64,000 bases of DNA. Source: Cerioporus squamosus (taxonomy: Eukaryota > Basidiomycota > Agaricomycetes > Polyporales > Polyporaceae). The notes beneath the pieces are model-generated. The model searched no databases and was not told where the DNA came from. It saw only the letters and a list, made by a program, of their open reading frames with translations. How positions within the stretch are numbered: position 1 is the first letter of the stretch; every line of letters starts with the position of its first letter. Positions 1 to 11,740 of the stretch are shown piece after piece. The DNA is taken from the NCBI GenBank assembly GCA_022592435.1, contig JABYQS010000165.1, positions 1-64,000 of the forward strand, written 5' to 3'. Both the position numbers and the translations under genes were made by a program.

Positions 1-785
1 ACCCGTGTATGGCGCCGGGATGTCTAGCGGGGGTGGGGGGCGCAGACATCTGTCTAAACGTGGCGCGTCGTGGGCTAGAGGGCGTGCAGGACGTGGAGGT
101 TGGGGAAGAAGACGCGGACGCTGTCGGTGAACCATGGGAGGAGGGCTGGACTTCGCCCGCTTGATGCGTTGAGGAGCGCGGAGGCCCAAGCCAGTGGTAC
201 GCATCATTTTCCCAAGCATTTTCGCACCGCAAACGTCCTGTCGAGTGTCGTCGAGCACGTCCGGGCAGTTCTGCGGCGTACGGTGTTCTGCAGCATGCCT
301 GTTCTGGCGTATCTTCGAGCGCGAGTAGAAACCGCAGATTGGTGGAACGCAGGAGGCCGCAGCACTGCACAGGCAGATCACCGGGTGATGCACGGCCAGG
401 TCTATTTCGGACTTAGAAGCTGTGCTCAGGGACCTTTCTCGGACCTCTTTGGGACTTACAGGTAGAATGTATTGGGAGAGAAAATATCGTCGTTCTTCAC
501 AGCCCGTGTCTCCTTCCCTGGTCCGTTCCCAGAAATGAATGACATGGACACTCTAACACCGTCGAGATCATGACGGCCAATGCCATAACCAACACGAGGA
601 TATCCTCTGTTGACATAACTATGATCCACGTGGCCCGGCGAACCACGTCAACTGCCTAATGCGGCAAATACTACCGAGGAGCGTATCTTGATAGCAGCTG
701 GTTATTATCGCACAGGTGAGTTGTCTCCTTCCATCGTCCTTCGAGTTCTTGCTCTTAGTGCTGCGCCTTAACCATCCAGAGTACA
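1..785. other. Left edge, no complete gene
   Basis: No complete gene is recognised upstream of the allantoinase start. On the minus strand, positions about 210 down to 75 read as a protein-like stretch (residues such as SALLNASSGRSPALLPWF) ending in TAG at 77-75. It could be the last exon of a gene or relic, but no splice acceptor was found and a stop lies just upstream in the same frame. The 121-residue plus-strand ORF at 100-465 overlaps it and does not look like a protein. Confidence 0.35.
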
Positions 786-2502
786 ATGACACCGCCGAGT
801 AGACGCGCAATCTTCACAGGGCGCAACGTCGTCCTGGGAGACGGACAGCCTCGAGCAGCCACCGTGATTGCAGACGTCGACACAGGCAAGATCGTTGACG
901 TACTCGACCGAACCAGTTCCCGGTCGGAATTCCCAGACGTGAGCGATGCCGACTGGACAGATGCAGGGAACCTCTACATCCTCCCTGGAATAGTGGAGTA
1001 CGTCCGCTATCTCGATCGCCGCACCTCGGGATGCCACTGACCGCCGTGCTTATTCCAGTGCACACGTCCATCTGAACGAGCCCGGGCGCACGGATTGGAA
1101 GGCTTCTGGACTGGCACCCGTGCGGCGGCATCGGGCGGAGTGACAACCGTTGTCGACATGCCGCTCAACTCCATTCCACCGACGACATCCGTGGCAAACT
1201 TGGAAGAGAAGCTCAAGGCTGCTCGCGGGCAGTGCTGGACCGACGTCGCGTTCTGGGGGTGGCGTGATTCCAGGGAACCAGGTGGGTTCGTGCGGTCACC
1301 GTGCGCCACGGAGCGGAGCTGACGGCGGCCATGGCATGTCAGGCTCACCTGAAGCCACTGGTAAAGGCAGGCGTGCGTGGATTCAAATGCTTCCTCATAG
1401 AAAGTGGCGTCGACGTGAGTATTTCGCGGACTCTTGGCACGCAAGGCTGTGGTTATCCTGACCAACACTCCTGCAGGAGTTCCCCTGTGTGAACGAGGCG
1501 GACCTACGCCTTGCAATGCATGAATTGAAGGTGGGCATGATGTCCCTCTCCACAAGGATCCTCCCGATATCGAAAAGGCGTAACTCTGGCAGGGCAGCCC
1601 CACGGTACTCTGCTTCCATGCGGAGTTAGACAAGTCACAGGAGCAGCCAGCTTTGGCCGACTCCGCGGATCCTACTCTATACTCGACTTTCCTCGCCTCG
1701 CGGCCCCAGCAGCTCGAGGTGGACGCCATTGCACTCATCACGGCCTTGCACCGGGAGTTCCCTAACCTCCGCTTGCACATCGTCCACCTCTCCGCCGCAG
1801 ACGCGCTCCCGCTGATCAGGGCGGCGAAGCAGTCGGGTCTGCCTCTGACGGTCGAAACGTGTTTCCATTACCTCACGCTCTCCGCACAGCACATCCCTCA
1901 CGGCCGCCCCGAATTCAAGTGCTGTCCCCCGATTCGCGAGGACGCGAACAGGGAGGCGTTGTGGGCGGCCCTCCTCGATGGCACCATCGACTGTGTCGTC
2001 AGCGACCACAGCCCGTGCGTGGCCTCGCTCAAGAAGATGGAAGAGGGCGACATCATGAGCGCGTGGGGCGGCATCAGCACCCTCGGCCTGGGCTTGAGCC
2101 TTCTGTGGACGGAGGGACGCAAGCGCGGCGTGGGCATCGACAGGATCGTGGATTGGCTGTCCGTGCAGACTGCGAAGCACGCTGGCCTATCGGATCGGAA
2201 GGGGCAGCTGAAGGTGGGGCACGACGCAGACCTGATCGTCTGGGACCCCGATGCGCAGACCACGGTAGGCGGATATGTCCAACGCGATATCTGTGTGTGT
2301 CTACTTGCGGACGCTCATGCGTATGGCGATCGCGTTTCAGGTCACCAAGGAGTCGCTCAATTTCAAGAACAAGCTAACCCCGTACGAGGGTCTATCATTG
2401 AGCGGCGTCGTGCAGAGGACGTATGTGCGCGCTCGGCTGGCGTACAGCGGACCCGAGGATGGCTTCGTGGACCTCAAGCCAATAGGAGAACGGAGCAGAT
2501 GA
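786..2502 (+). CDS. DAL1: Allantoinase (cyclic amidohydrolase), six exons, two frameshifts
   Basis: Allantoinase opens the hydantoin ring of allantoin to allantoate in purine catabolism. Exons fit at 786-997, 1059-1281, 1343-1414, 1477-1530, 1593-2264 and 2341-2502, with GT-AG introns of 61-76 nt, giving about 464 residues, normal for the family. Amidohydrolase landmarks are present in order: HVHLNEPG (metal site) across the first splice, [12 protein letters not shown] (carbamylated lysine), FHAELD, HIVHLS and SDHSPC (metal/catalytic Asp), with NKLTPYEG near the C-terminus. The exon 2 frame is broken twice: one base seems missing at about 1096-1098 (TDW/EGFW) and one extra G sits in the G run at 1254-1259 (FWGG). 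The two shifts cancel, but the stretch between reads into a stop at 1140. Either both are base-call errors or the gene is inactive. The family assignment is strong; activity is uncertain. Confidence 0.85.
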
Positions 2503-3465
2503 GTGCGCGAAAGCGCTGTCATGTCAATCTGATTGAACAGGAAGAAATTGAACATTGATGGCGTCTTGGATTGCTTTGGATCGCCGGGCAAGTTGTTCGA
2601 TGACGACGTCTGACCCTGCAGCTGGTCACTGTACCGTGTCGCCAAGGACTAGCTGTGCCTACCGCAACCGCAATGCCACCCCCTGCCAACCCTCAAGCTC
2701 AGCTCCAGTCCGATGTGTCCCGTCAGTTGTCTAAAGTCTAGTCCCAAAGTCGGACCACAGAACAGTAGAAGGTATGTGGCAAGCGATCAGCACAAGTCTG
2801 ACGTCGCCTATCGCGCACCACGCGAGCCGGACGCGAATGAACGCCTCCACGCCTCTCCACGCAGCCTCCAGTGCCTAACCGGCACCACAGGTGAGGCCCC
2901 TGCGCCCCAGAACCCGGAAAACGAACGGTTCCTGCCATGGCCTGAAGAGAGCCCGGAGGAAGATGTGGGGTAAACTGCCCAGTCGTTTGCATCGGCGCGA
3001 CGTTCATCCTGCGATCGGCGAGCTGCGACAGTGCCACTGTGCGTGCCGAGAGCAACTATCCGCTGGCCTCGGACGCGAGGATGATGCATTGACATCGACA
3101 ATGACAGTACATACTACTGGACAGCTGGCATATTGACACGGACACGGTGCACGACGACCTCGGACTCGGACAGAGTATACTTACACCGTGTTACGCGTCC
3201 AACTCGGGCGGATATGGCCGGGCCGTCGATAGCGCCGTGCCGGTGTTGGGCGGACGGGCGTTCCTTGCACTTCGCAATACACCGGGGTGAACGTCGCAGT
3301 GTTTCTGCCCGACGTCGGGAGCGGGCAGAATCGCCTGTCATGGGCTGCAGAGCCCGACGCAGAACAGCTCCTCGAGTGTATAAGGCATAGGAGCGCGAGA
3401 GGCAGGACTGCAGCAAACCAGTTAACCTCGCAAGTTCAACCAGGAAACAACGCCTCACTAACATC
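2503..3465. other. Intergenic region with TATA-like box
   Basis: No recognisable gene was found in this 960 bp between the allantoinase stop and the next start. A TATA-like TATAAG lies at 3379-3384, about 82 nt upstream of the ATG at 3466, and probably belongs to the secreted-protein gene. Confidence 0.5.
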
Positions 3466-4009
3466 ATGAAGACCTTCTTCGTTCTCACCGCCCTCGCGCT
3501 CTCTGCTCTCGCCCAGCAAGCACTGATAATCTCGCCCACCAACGGCAGCGATATCACCGCGGGAAGCACCCTCGTAGTGGACGTTCACCAAGACGTACGC
3601 CTCATACGCCGTTGTCCTCCACGCAACGATGCTCACCTCCACGTTCATCGCAGAATTCGGCCACGGACCAAGTTCAAGTGGCCGTGGTCCTTGGACTAAG
3701 CCCCTGCCTGACGGGACCTTGCGGAACCCCGGGCGACCCGGGCGTAGGCACCATCCTCTTCAAGGGCGAGTTCACCCCGCAGCGCGACCCGAGTGCGCCG
3801 CAGAAGGGCCTCCACCAGACCTTCACGGTGCAAGTCCCGCAGTTCGCTCCGCAGGGCGACAACATTCTCAGTCTCACACACCTGCAGATGGTCGGGGTGA
3901 GTATTCCGGCCTGTCGAGATGCTGCGGCGCTCACCTGTACGTTTTCGCTCGATAGGCGGTCAAGGAGGCGAACCTGCAGACGAACGGCATCGTCGTGAAC
4001 GTCGTATGA
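3466..4009 (+). CDS. Small secreted protein, unrecognised family, three exons
   Basis: Exons 3466-3594, 3654-3896 and 3956-4009 are separated by two 59 nt introns, both in phase 0, and encode about 141 residues. Residues 1-16 (MKTFFVLTALALSALA) form a typical signal peptide. The mature part starts with LIISPTNGSDITAGS, followed by a stretch with two cysteines (LSPCLTGPCG), a GTILFKGEF segment and a beta-rich tail ending NGIVVNVV. This layout resembles short secreted or cell-surface proteins common in wood- and litter-decay basidiomycetes. No catalytic motif is visible and no function is assigned. Splicing is well supported: both introns have GT donors and AG acceptors, and joining them restores one open frame. 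A TATA-like box lies about 82 nt upstream. Confidence 0.75.
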
Positions 4010-4182
4010 ACCTGACACGGACAGAAAGTCCTGAGGTAGCAATGTCTCTGGATACAAATCGAATGGGGACACTGGGAGTCACCTAGAGTACAACATAGTA
4101 GCATGGGATAAGATAGCGATAGATCTGGGGTAACCTGGTGCTGCTGCCTGCCGCGAGAGACGTGCACGACCACTGCTGACGC

Positions 4183-7100
4183 TCAGAGGATGTTGTCGAC
4201 CTCGTCTTCCTCCTCGTCCTCCGACGAGTCCATGATGCTGTCTTTCGTGACGTTCCCAGCATCATCGTCCAACATGTCGTCAATGTCCTCGTCAATCTCC
4301 GCTTCCTGCTTCAACCTGGACGACTTCGGCGGCGGCGGCGCTCTGTAAAAAAGTAAGGAAGTAAGCGAAACCATTCAGTTCAGTGCAATGCGCTCGTTAC
4401 GGCAACGCAGCACGGGGCGAAGGGACGGGACGTACCGCCTGGCGCCGTTCGCTCGTGGCTTCGCGACCGGGGTCGCTTCGTTATTTTCGTCGTCATCATC
4501 CTCGTCGTCATCTTCGTCATCCGAACTGATCACGATGGGCTCGAAGACCCTCGTCGTCGCCTTCTTCGCCTTCTCCGCGCTGCGGGCAATAACGTTAATC
4601 TCGGGTCGACGCGACCCCTCATAGAAGGGCAGGCGAGCTGCACTCACGCATTTCGCCTGGGCATCGCTCGCGTGGGCGCCGGTGATGCTCTCGACGTCTC
4701 CGTTCTGTTGTCTTCGTCATCATCGGACTCGTCGTCCGACTGTGAGAGTCGTCGGCGCCTGTGGCGAATTGTTAGTATCGCAGGTCGGATGACGAGACGT
4801 TCTGATCGGCGACCCGAGACATACTTCGCTTTGCCTTTGCCTCTCGGCGAGGGTGGCGGGCTGTGGTCAAGGGAGGTCGCGGCGCTGGCGGTTGTCGTTT
4901 CCGTGGCCACACTCATGGAACGCCTGATACAACTGTATGATCAGAAGAGTTCTCGACATGAAGGGTCAAAGACTAACCGCTTCCTGCCCTTCTTCAGGGG
5001 TTCCTCGTCGTCGTCTTCCAGTGGAATGATGTCGTCAAGGAACTCGAACAGCTCCTTGAGCTCCTCGAGCTTCCGCAGCTCCTCATCGCTGAAGTTCTCC
5101 AGCTGCTTCTCGTACTTCTTGGTGATGGCAGCATCGAATTTCGCCAGAGCGTTCTTCGCCGTCGTGTCCCGCGGTGGTCGGCGCTGCATACGTACAAGTA
5201 AGCATTGCATTATGTCATATACTATGGCAAGCCAAAAAGTCTGCGCACTTACCGTTCGGAGGTTGCTGACGAGCAGCTTGAGGACGCGCACTTTGTCGTC
5301 GTCCACCTCGTCAGGCAGGGTCAGCTTGCCGAGCATCTGAATGAGCACTTTCCGCTCCTCCTCTGTGAACAACATGCCTGATGAGAACATTGGAGCTATC
5401 ATGAGGAAGTAACACATACTATCGTAGTCCGCACTGAACAGGGCCTTGAGAATGTCCTGGGCAAAGTGGATGTGCATAGGATCCTTCTCGGGGTTTTTGC
5501 GGAGACCCTTGACAGCTTGTCTATCAAACGTTTCAGCAAGGACGGGGAGGCGAGTAGCAGTAGAGACACGACATACGACGCATGGACGGGATCGGTCCAG
5601 TTAACGAACATGTTCGCGATCTGCGCCGGAGCGACCATCTCCTCGTCCCCGTCCCAATCAGCGTACGCCTTCGTCAGTTGCTCGTACACCGGAATAAATA
5701 TCTGCACGGGCCGTCAGCTCCAACCGAACGCGCCCAGGGAGACGACCACTCACCCTGCGTATCCTGTCCTGGTTCGCAGCCGACGAGTACGCGTACACGG
5801 GGAAGAAGTACGACAGGCATTGCCGCAGCTCCTGGTTCTCCGCCGTGTCGGGCGACACGTACGCAAGCACGAGCGTCGACAGCACGCGCTCGTCCGCGAC
5901 CATGCCCGCCAGCATGAGCTTCGCGATCCCGACGCACAGCAGCGCCTGCACGCGCTCGCTCTCGTCGCTCTCAAGCAGCTGCAGGAGGAATTCGATGATC
6001 TTCTCGCCGTTCGGGTTGTCTGGTGCCAGGAAGACGCCTTCGTGCACCATGAGGATGTCGAAGATGATCTGGAGCACGCGGACCTTGATTACTTCGGGTG
6101 CAGAGGATACTTGGCTGAGGAACAGCTGGAACGAGCTGAGAGCCATGCGCTGAGGGGTTGTTAGCATCACCTCACACTGCAGACAAAGACCGTACGCACC
6201 CGCGCGATGAGACAGCACAGTCCCAAGCTGATCAAGCCCTTTTCGCGAAGAGCCATCTCCCGCCGCTTGACGGCCGGTACAATGAGGTCCGTAAGTACGC
6301 CCTCCAGAGTCATGTTATCCTCGAAAGTCTGTCATTGCCAGCGATCAGTCATTCGTACATGCCCAAAGTCCGTTCGACACTCACGCCGTTGACACGCTCG
6401 AGCATCCCGATACACAGCGCGAGACACCTCAGATCTACCGCATCCGCCCGCACCTTCTCCTCCGGGGTCATCTCGGATACAGGCTTTGGGGGCTGCGGGA
6501 GACGTGGGTGCTGCTTCCTCGGACTCCCGATCTCGGTCATGCTCTCGTCTGGGTCGACAGTGGCGTCGCCTTTCTCCTCGCTCTCCTCGTCGCCGGGGTC
6601 GCGCAGCTCGTGCACGACCTCGACGACGACACGGATCAGGTCCTTCTCGTCCGGCGTAAGCTCGCGGAGCACATCGATCGCATACTGCAGAAGGTGTTCG
6701 GGGAGGACGTCCTGCGCGAGCATCCCACGGACGAGCTGGAACAGCTTCCGACGCCCGATCTCGTCGCCCAGGTCGAGGTTTACGGCGAGCTTCAGCAGCT
6801 CGCCAATGACGAGCTCACGATCCAGCCGTGCTTCCTCACGCGCCACGCGTGCTTCCTCGTCCTCGTCAGCGTCGGGATCCTGCTGCAGCGCCTCGTCGTC
6901 TTGGATCTGTTGAACGAGCGCGTTGTACGCGTCCTGGATGCGGAACGCCATCGCCGTCGTCACAGGGAGGAACGCGTCGGTGTTGCGCTTCTTCGCCACG
7001 CACTTGTCGATGAAGACGCGGCCCAGGAACGCACGCTCCGGCGTGAGCTCCCCCCAGTACTCCTCGGGGATCTCGAGGTGCTCGTAGATGTCTAGCCGCG

Positions 7101-8789
7101 TGTCGAAGACGCTGCTCAGCGCGTCCTCGGCGACCTTGCCCTCGCTCAGGTCGAAAAGCCGCAGGAACGCAACCAGGTCCTCGATCGTCTCCTCGCTGAC
7201 CTCCTTCTTCACGTTGCTCTTGCCGTCCTTGTCTTCCTTCTTCGACCCATCGTTGCGGACGACGTCGACCCAGTGACCCAGGAGCTGCGCCGCCGCTGCC
7301 TTGACCGGGCCCTCGCGGTCGCCGAGGCCGTTGCGCACGATCATCTCTCGCTGTGCGATCGACAGCGCCTTCGGATGCGTGAAGCCGATCGCGCCTGTCG
7401 AGCCCTCGTCCGGCGGCAGACAGAACTTCTCGAGCACGTTGCTGTACACCATCTTGCGAATGCCGCCGTCGACATCGCGCGAGCGCTCAAGGATGGGCGG
7501 GAGAGTAGCGGGACTGAGGGGGAGATTCTGAAGGATGGCGCGGCGGACATCCCTGCGGGCAAGGGAAGAAGTCAGTATCGAGCGAGTAAGCACGGTTTGC
7601 AACGGGATAGTCATGTGGCGGACTTGCGACTGAACGCAGAGGTGCCGTCATCTCGAATGTGTGGACTGTTATGCGATCGCGGTCCTATGTCGAAAGAGTC
7701 CAGTGCTATTCAGAGTCAATCTGACGCTTGCGCGCCGTAGAGCCCGAGCTCAGTCTGCACCTCCTCGCGTCGATTTCTACGACAGAGTTCACCGCGTGAT
7801 TACCGGCGCCGCAACTGTAGGACAGAGCGATGTTCGGTGCAATCTTGAGACAAGGCTCGAGAGAGCTCGTATGGCTGTGAGGAGCGCAAAAACAGTCCCG
7901 ATGAGGGCAACCATCACAGGTGTTACACGTGCCCTCGCAGCTGTCCTGGTTCATCGGGAGTAGGATTTGCACGGGCGGGTCGGGGGAGGTGTGAACATAC
8001 AGTAGGAAAACTCACGGAGATGGATCGCAGGCCAGAGCCTCCAGCACGATATCCAGTATAGGCGTATCGTCCTCGTCGAGCTCATCCAAGTCTTCTGTAA
8101 AGGATAGTTTGGATAGCGCCACCGCGGCCTGCGCGCGGATGATTGCCTCCTTGTCTCGTATGCGGTCGAGGAGAGTGGCGCGCAGCCTCGCGTACAAGTC
8201 CTCGCTGTAAACGATCAGTCCGCGTTCTCGTAGACGAACGCTGCACGCACTCGATGGATCCAAAGTACACGATAGTGTCCGCTATGCACTGGCAGACGCG
8301 GAAGCGCACGATCTTGTCCTTGGCGTTGCAGCCTTCGAGGAGGAAGCTGAGGAGCTGCGACAGGAAGCGTTCGGAGGTCGTGTCGTCGTCCTCGTCCAGT
8401 CCATTCTTCTGCCGCTCCTCCAAACCTGCAGCAGGGTTTGCGCAAGGTCACGACGCAATAGAGACGGACGCACCTTTCTCCGTGATGAACTTCGCGTAGC
8501 CCGTCATGAACTTGATGCTCCGGTCCGCTACCGACGTGCCCTTCTTCAGCGGCAGCACGCGCAGCAGCATATCCGCAAACGCGGTCTCAAAAGCCTTCTC
8601 GCCGGTGAGCTTGTCGCTCTTGCCGCGCTGGACGGGCTCCTTGACGTTGGCGGCATCGGACTGGAGCTTGTAGAGGGCGATGTAGTTCTTCTGGTGGTTG
8701 GCGGCCGTGTTCTGGACCTGGTCGAAGATCTTCGGAAGCGCACTCTTCAGCGACTCGAGGTCGAAGGGGGCGGCGGTGCGCGCAGGCAT
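4183..8789 (-). CDS. cnd3: Condensin complex subunit 3 (Cnd3/YCG1/CAP-G), complete, 14 exons
   Basis: This is the HEAT-repeat non-SMC subunit of condensin, which binds DNA with the kleisin subunit during mitotic chromosome compaction. Exons (minus strand) are 8789-8474, 8425-8251, 8204-8016, 7552-6385, 6328-6200, 6149-5754, 5701-5577, 5520-5420, 5377-5253, 5183-4978, 4923-4825, 4758-4648, 4579-4436 and 4342-4183. They join in one frame of 1,147 codons, close to yeast Ycg1. HEAT-type helices fill the N-terminal two thirds. The Cnd3 C-terminal domain begins near residue 617 (LEGVLTDLIVPAVKRREMAL), and the tail is acidic and Ser-rich (EDEEEDEVDNIL). Introns are 42-93 nt except intron 3 (7553-8015, 463 nt). 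The start MPARTAAPF was chosen because the upstream in-frame extension is low-complexity. It is the only complete copy; three 5' fragments lie in the array to the right. Confidence 0.93.
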
Positions 8790-9029
8790 CCTGCCGGGAG
8801 CAGCGGGAGGAGGAGGAGGTGGTGGGAGAGACGAACACGCGACGCGACGCGAACCACGGCGTCGCGCTGTGACGCGTGACGGGCAGCTCACGTGCGCGCG
8901 TAACGTGGTGTGCAACGCCTCCTCCTTGCGGCTCCACCACGCGCTCCTATGTCAGAGCTCGTCGACAGTCGACAGGATGGGCTGGGATCTCGCAGACGAC
9001 CACGCTGACCGACTCTTGCTCGTCACTCC
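8790..9029. promoter_or_regulatory. Divergent promoter region, copy A
   Basis: This 240 bp separates the start codons of cnd3 (8789, minus) and the RING 5' fragment (9030, plus), so one short region must serve both directions. It contains a GA/CT-rich tract near 8795-8830 and an E-box-like CACGTG at 8889-8894. No TATA box is evident. Function is inferred from position only. Confidence 0.6.
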
Positions 9030-9175
9030 ATGTCCTCGTCACAGCCAGCAGAGTCCTCCCGCCGTCGCCAGCCACGCCAGGACGACCGCGACGACGTCCA
9101 GGTCGCCCCCTACCTCACCCACGTCGTCGCCCACCACGGCCAGCTCACCCCAGAACGCAGGCAGAATCGGGAAGT
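9030..9175 (+). pseudogene. RING-H2 gene 5' fragment, copy A
   Basis: The first about 45 codons match the start of the complete RING gene at 36804 (MSSSQPAESSRRRQPRQ...). The frame then loses similarity near 9150-9175, where the complete gene reads GRIRKPTKKKK and this copy reads into spacer sequence. No RING domain is present, so it cannot encode the full protein. Confidence 0.8.
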
Positions 9176-9639
9176 CGGGAGAGAAGATGCCCGTCACCTC
9201 GCCTATCGCGCTCCACACGCTCGCTCGCTCGCCCATCTCCCTCCCGCAAGTCGTCGCGTCTGCTCTCTTCGCCTTCTCTCTCCCGTCTCTCACGGCCATC
9301 GTCTCGCACCTGGCCCGCCCGCCTCTCTCTGCTAGTCCGCAAGCTCTCTCGGAGCATACACCCGCCGTCCGACGCAGCCGCAGGTCGCTCTTATTCGTGT
9401 ACGGATGGGTCGATTGCATGTACAGTACAGTGAGCTGTCTAATATACGTTCCCTTCACTACACGCTTCCCGCTCCTGTCCTGGCGCGCACCTGGCCTCAA
9501 GAACCTCGTCGTGTCCCACCATCCTCCCGCGTCTGTACGCCCAGCGACTGTGTCTTTCTCCCGTGAGTCCCCATTCCGTGTCAACTGTTCCTGAATCCCG
9601 CTGCCACGCGCGAGCACAACGCGCTCTCTGCTGAACGAC

Positions 9640-11740
9640 CCCACTCTCTGCGCCTCAAGTGTACGTCTGCCCGCCCACTACTTACTTCTTGCTCTCCGTG
9701 CTCACGCTGCTCCCAAGACCGCAAGTCGCCCTCCGCTATCCATGACCGTCTCCGTCTGTGCAATCCGCCCTCGACCGCAACAGTCGCTTCCGAGTCGCGC
9801 CTGTTCGCCCCGGTCGCGCTTCTGCTTGTCGCCAGCCCCGACTCTGGAGTAGTCTCGACTCCTCGCGCTTGCGTCTACGCCCGACGTGAACGAGCCCACT
9901 ACCCCAGGCGCATCAATGCGAAAAGTAAGTCGCTCGCGCGTGTCTGCAGTGCCTATCTGAGCTCATGCACGCTTCTCCGCCTGGCAGCAACCACTCAACG
10001 CATCCTACAGCCAGGCCCGCTTGTCCCCGAGACCGTCCGCAGGCACTCTGCAAGCGTCCCGGAGCTCCTAGACCGCGTCACCACTGCGCAACCGCAGGCA
10101 TCGCCGTCTCCTTCGCGGACAGCTCGGACGGACATGGGCGCACTGGTGTCAAATTCGCATCATTTTATGGCGTCGACGCGTCTCCCGGACGTGCGATCTC
10201 GTCTCCTGGCACCGCGAACCCACCCACTCGAGGACAGCCCGGCCGCCTCCGTCACGCTGAAGTGCGGACACGAGAGCCGGGGAAAGACGTGAGGTGCACA
10301 AGGGCACGGGCGCGTCAAGTCCCAGCCTGTCCGGGCGCACGCTGGACGCTATTGCTCGGCGCGACGCCGACGCGTGGTCAGCACCTCGCCGAGCTCCCGG
10401 CTCTCAAACTAGAGGAGTTTCAAGCGCGTTCGATGCCGCGCTCTGTCGCTCTGCTTCCGTAGGACGGCCACAGCTCAGCGTCACGGGCTCGGAGAGATGT
10501 ACGGCATGAACGACGCATGCGGGAGCGGACGTGCTCGAGAAGCCCACCCGGAACTCGGTCAGTCGCTCGGGATGCTCGAGCTTGTCGGTGGAGATGGTAT
10601 CTTGAGGTTCGACTGCTATACGGTCGTCAGTAGACAGTCTGCCGGCGCGAACCAAGGACCGGGACTGAAGTGCGACGCGACACGCACGCTATCGCACGGG
10701 CTCGCGAAGTCGCTCTTGCGTCGGGTGCCGGAAACACGTAGCAGAAGGTGGCGCATCGCGGGCCTGCCAACGATGGACTCGGGGATGCGGGTGCTGCGCA
10801 GATCGGGATGCTGCACGTCGTTCAGTAAGTATGTCTTTCACCTCTGGCGGACACACCGGGTGACCGACGTACCTCCGACCATCCGGCTTGCTGTCGTAGC
10901 GACCGGTTGAGCCGTGTCGTGTGGCAGCGAGCCGGGACATCTCGGTGATTCCAGACTCCCGGCAGGCGCTGAGGAGCTTGCGATACCTGCAGTCGACCTC
11001 GCGCACCGCGCGTACCTGCGCCGTGGTTGCACCGTGTCCGACTCGAGCTCCGCGGCCTCGATATCGCGTGCGGCACAGTCGGGAGGCGAGGGACGCTCGA
11101 GTTCGAGTCCTCCGGCGGACGCAGTCTGGACACTGGAACACGTGAGTTAATATTCGCGTGTAGCAACACTGGCAGAACGAGCACGGACTCACTGTCTCTT
11201 TCGCGTGCCTTGAATGTCGAGCTCAAACGGAAGCATGTCGATCTGCATGGGTATGCTGTCAGTAGTAGTAGCGACAAGGCAATGAGATAGAAAGCACTGT
11301 GAACGGACTGATGTATGTCCCCCGACCGATCCTGGATGTCCCGCCAGCTTGGGCACAGCAACTCTGCTAAGGTGCCAAGTCGGCTACAAGAAGCGTGAGC
11401 AAGCGGTATGAACAGAAGAGAACGACACCGAGTTCAAGTGGCGTACCTGAAAGAACTCGACTCCGGTCAAGGTGCCGGCGAGTTGAATAAGAGCAGGTTT
11501 ACAAGCGCGAGCGGTCGCTGTACCTGTGTGCTGAGTACCATAGACTAGTGTCAATAACCGCATCGAAGAATACCCGAGAGGCCGTGCTCACCATTGGCAT
11601 GTGGAAGTTTGGGCGATTCGGACCCGGCCTCGCGGAGTGTCCGACAGAGAGCATGGCGGGAGCGGCGGCGGCGGGATAGTGACACAAAGACTCGCAGTAC
11701 AGTCAGTAGCGGTAGACAAGGGAGTCTGACCACAGTGAGG
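9640..11740 (-). pseudogene. Unrecognised spliced gene relic in spacer, copy A
   Basis: Only copy A keeps a TATA-like box (minus-strand GTATAAG, near 11802-11808; copies B and C have GTACAAG). Downstream, protein-like exons are separated by GT-AG introns, for example exon residues KPALIQLAGTLTGVEFFQ and, after a 60 nt intron with a TTAAC branch-like site, GLELERPSPPDCAARDIEAA. About 1.14 kb present in copies B and C is missing here at about 10631, removing several exon-like stretches, and the TGG CTG TAG near 10035 puts a stop in a segment that is open in B and C. This copy is therefore decayed. No known domain was recognised. Confidence 0.4.

Noticed and set aside
6508..7095. 195-codon plus-strand ORF and others opposite cnd3
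   Set aside because: They are antisense shadows of the condensin subunit, with composition set by the GC-rich opposite strand.
10822..11192. Minus-strand cysteine-rich peptide (CSFCQCC ... QCPDC) as a zinc-finger or KDZ-type transposase signature
   Set aside because: The cysteines fall within a 60 nt intron with good splice sites; the flanking exons join in another frame, so the peptide is a read-through.
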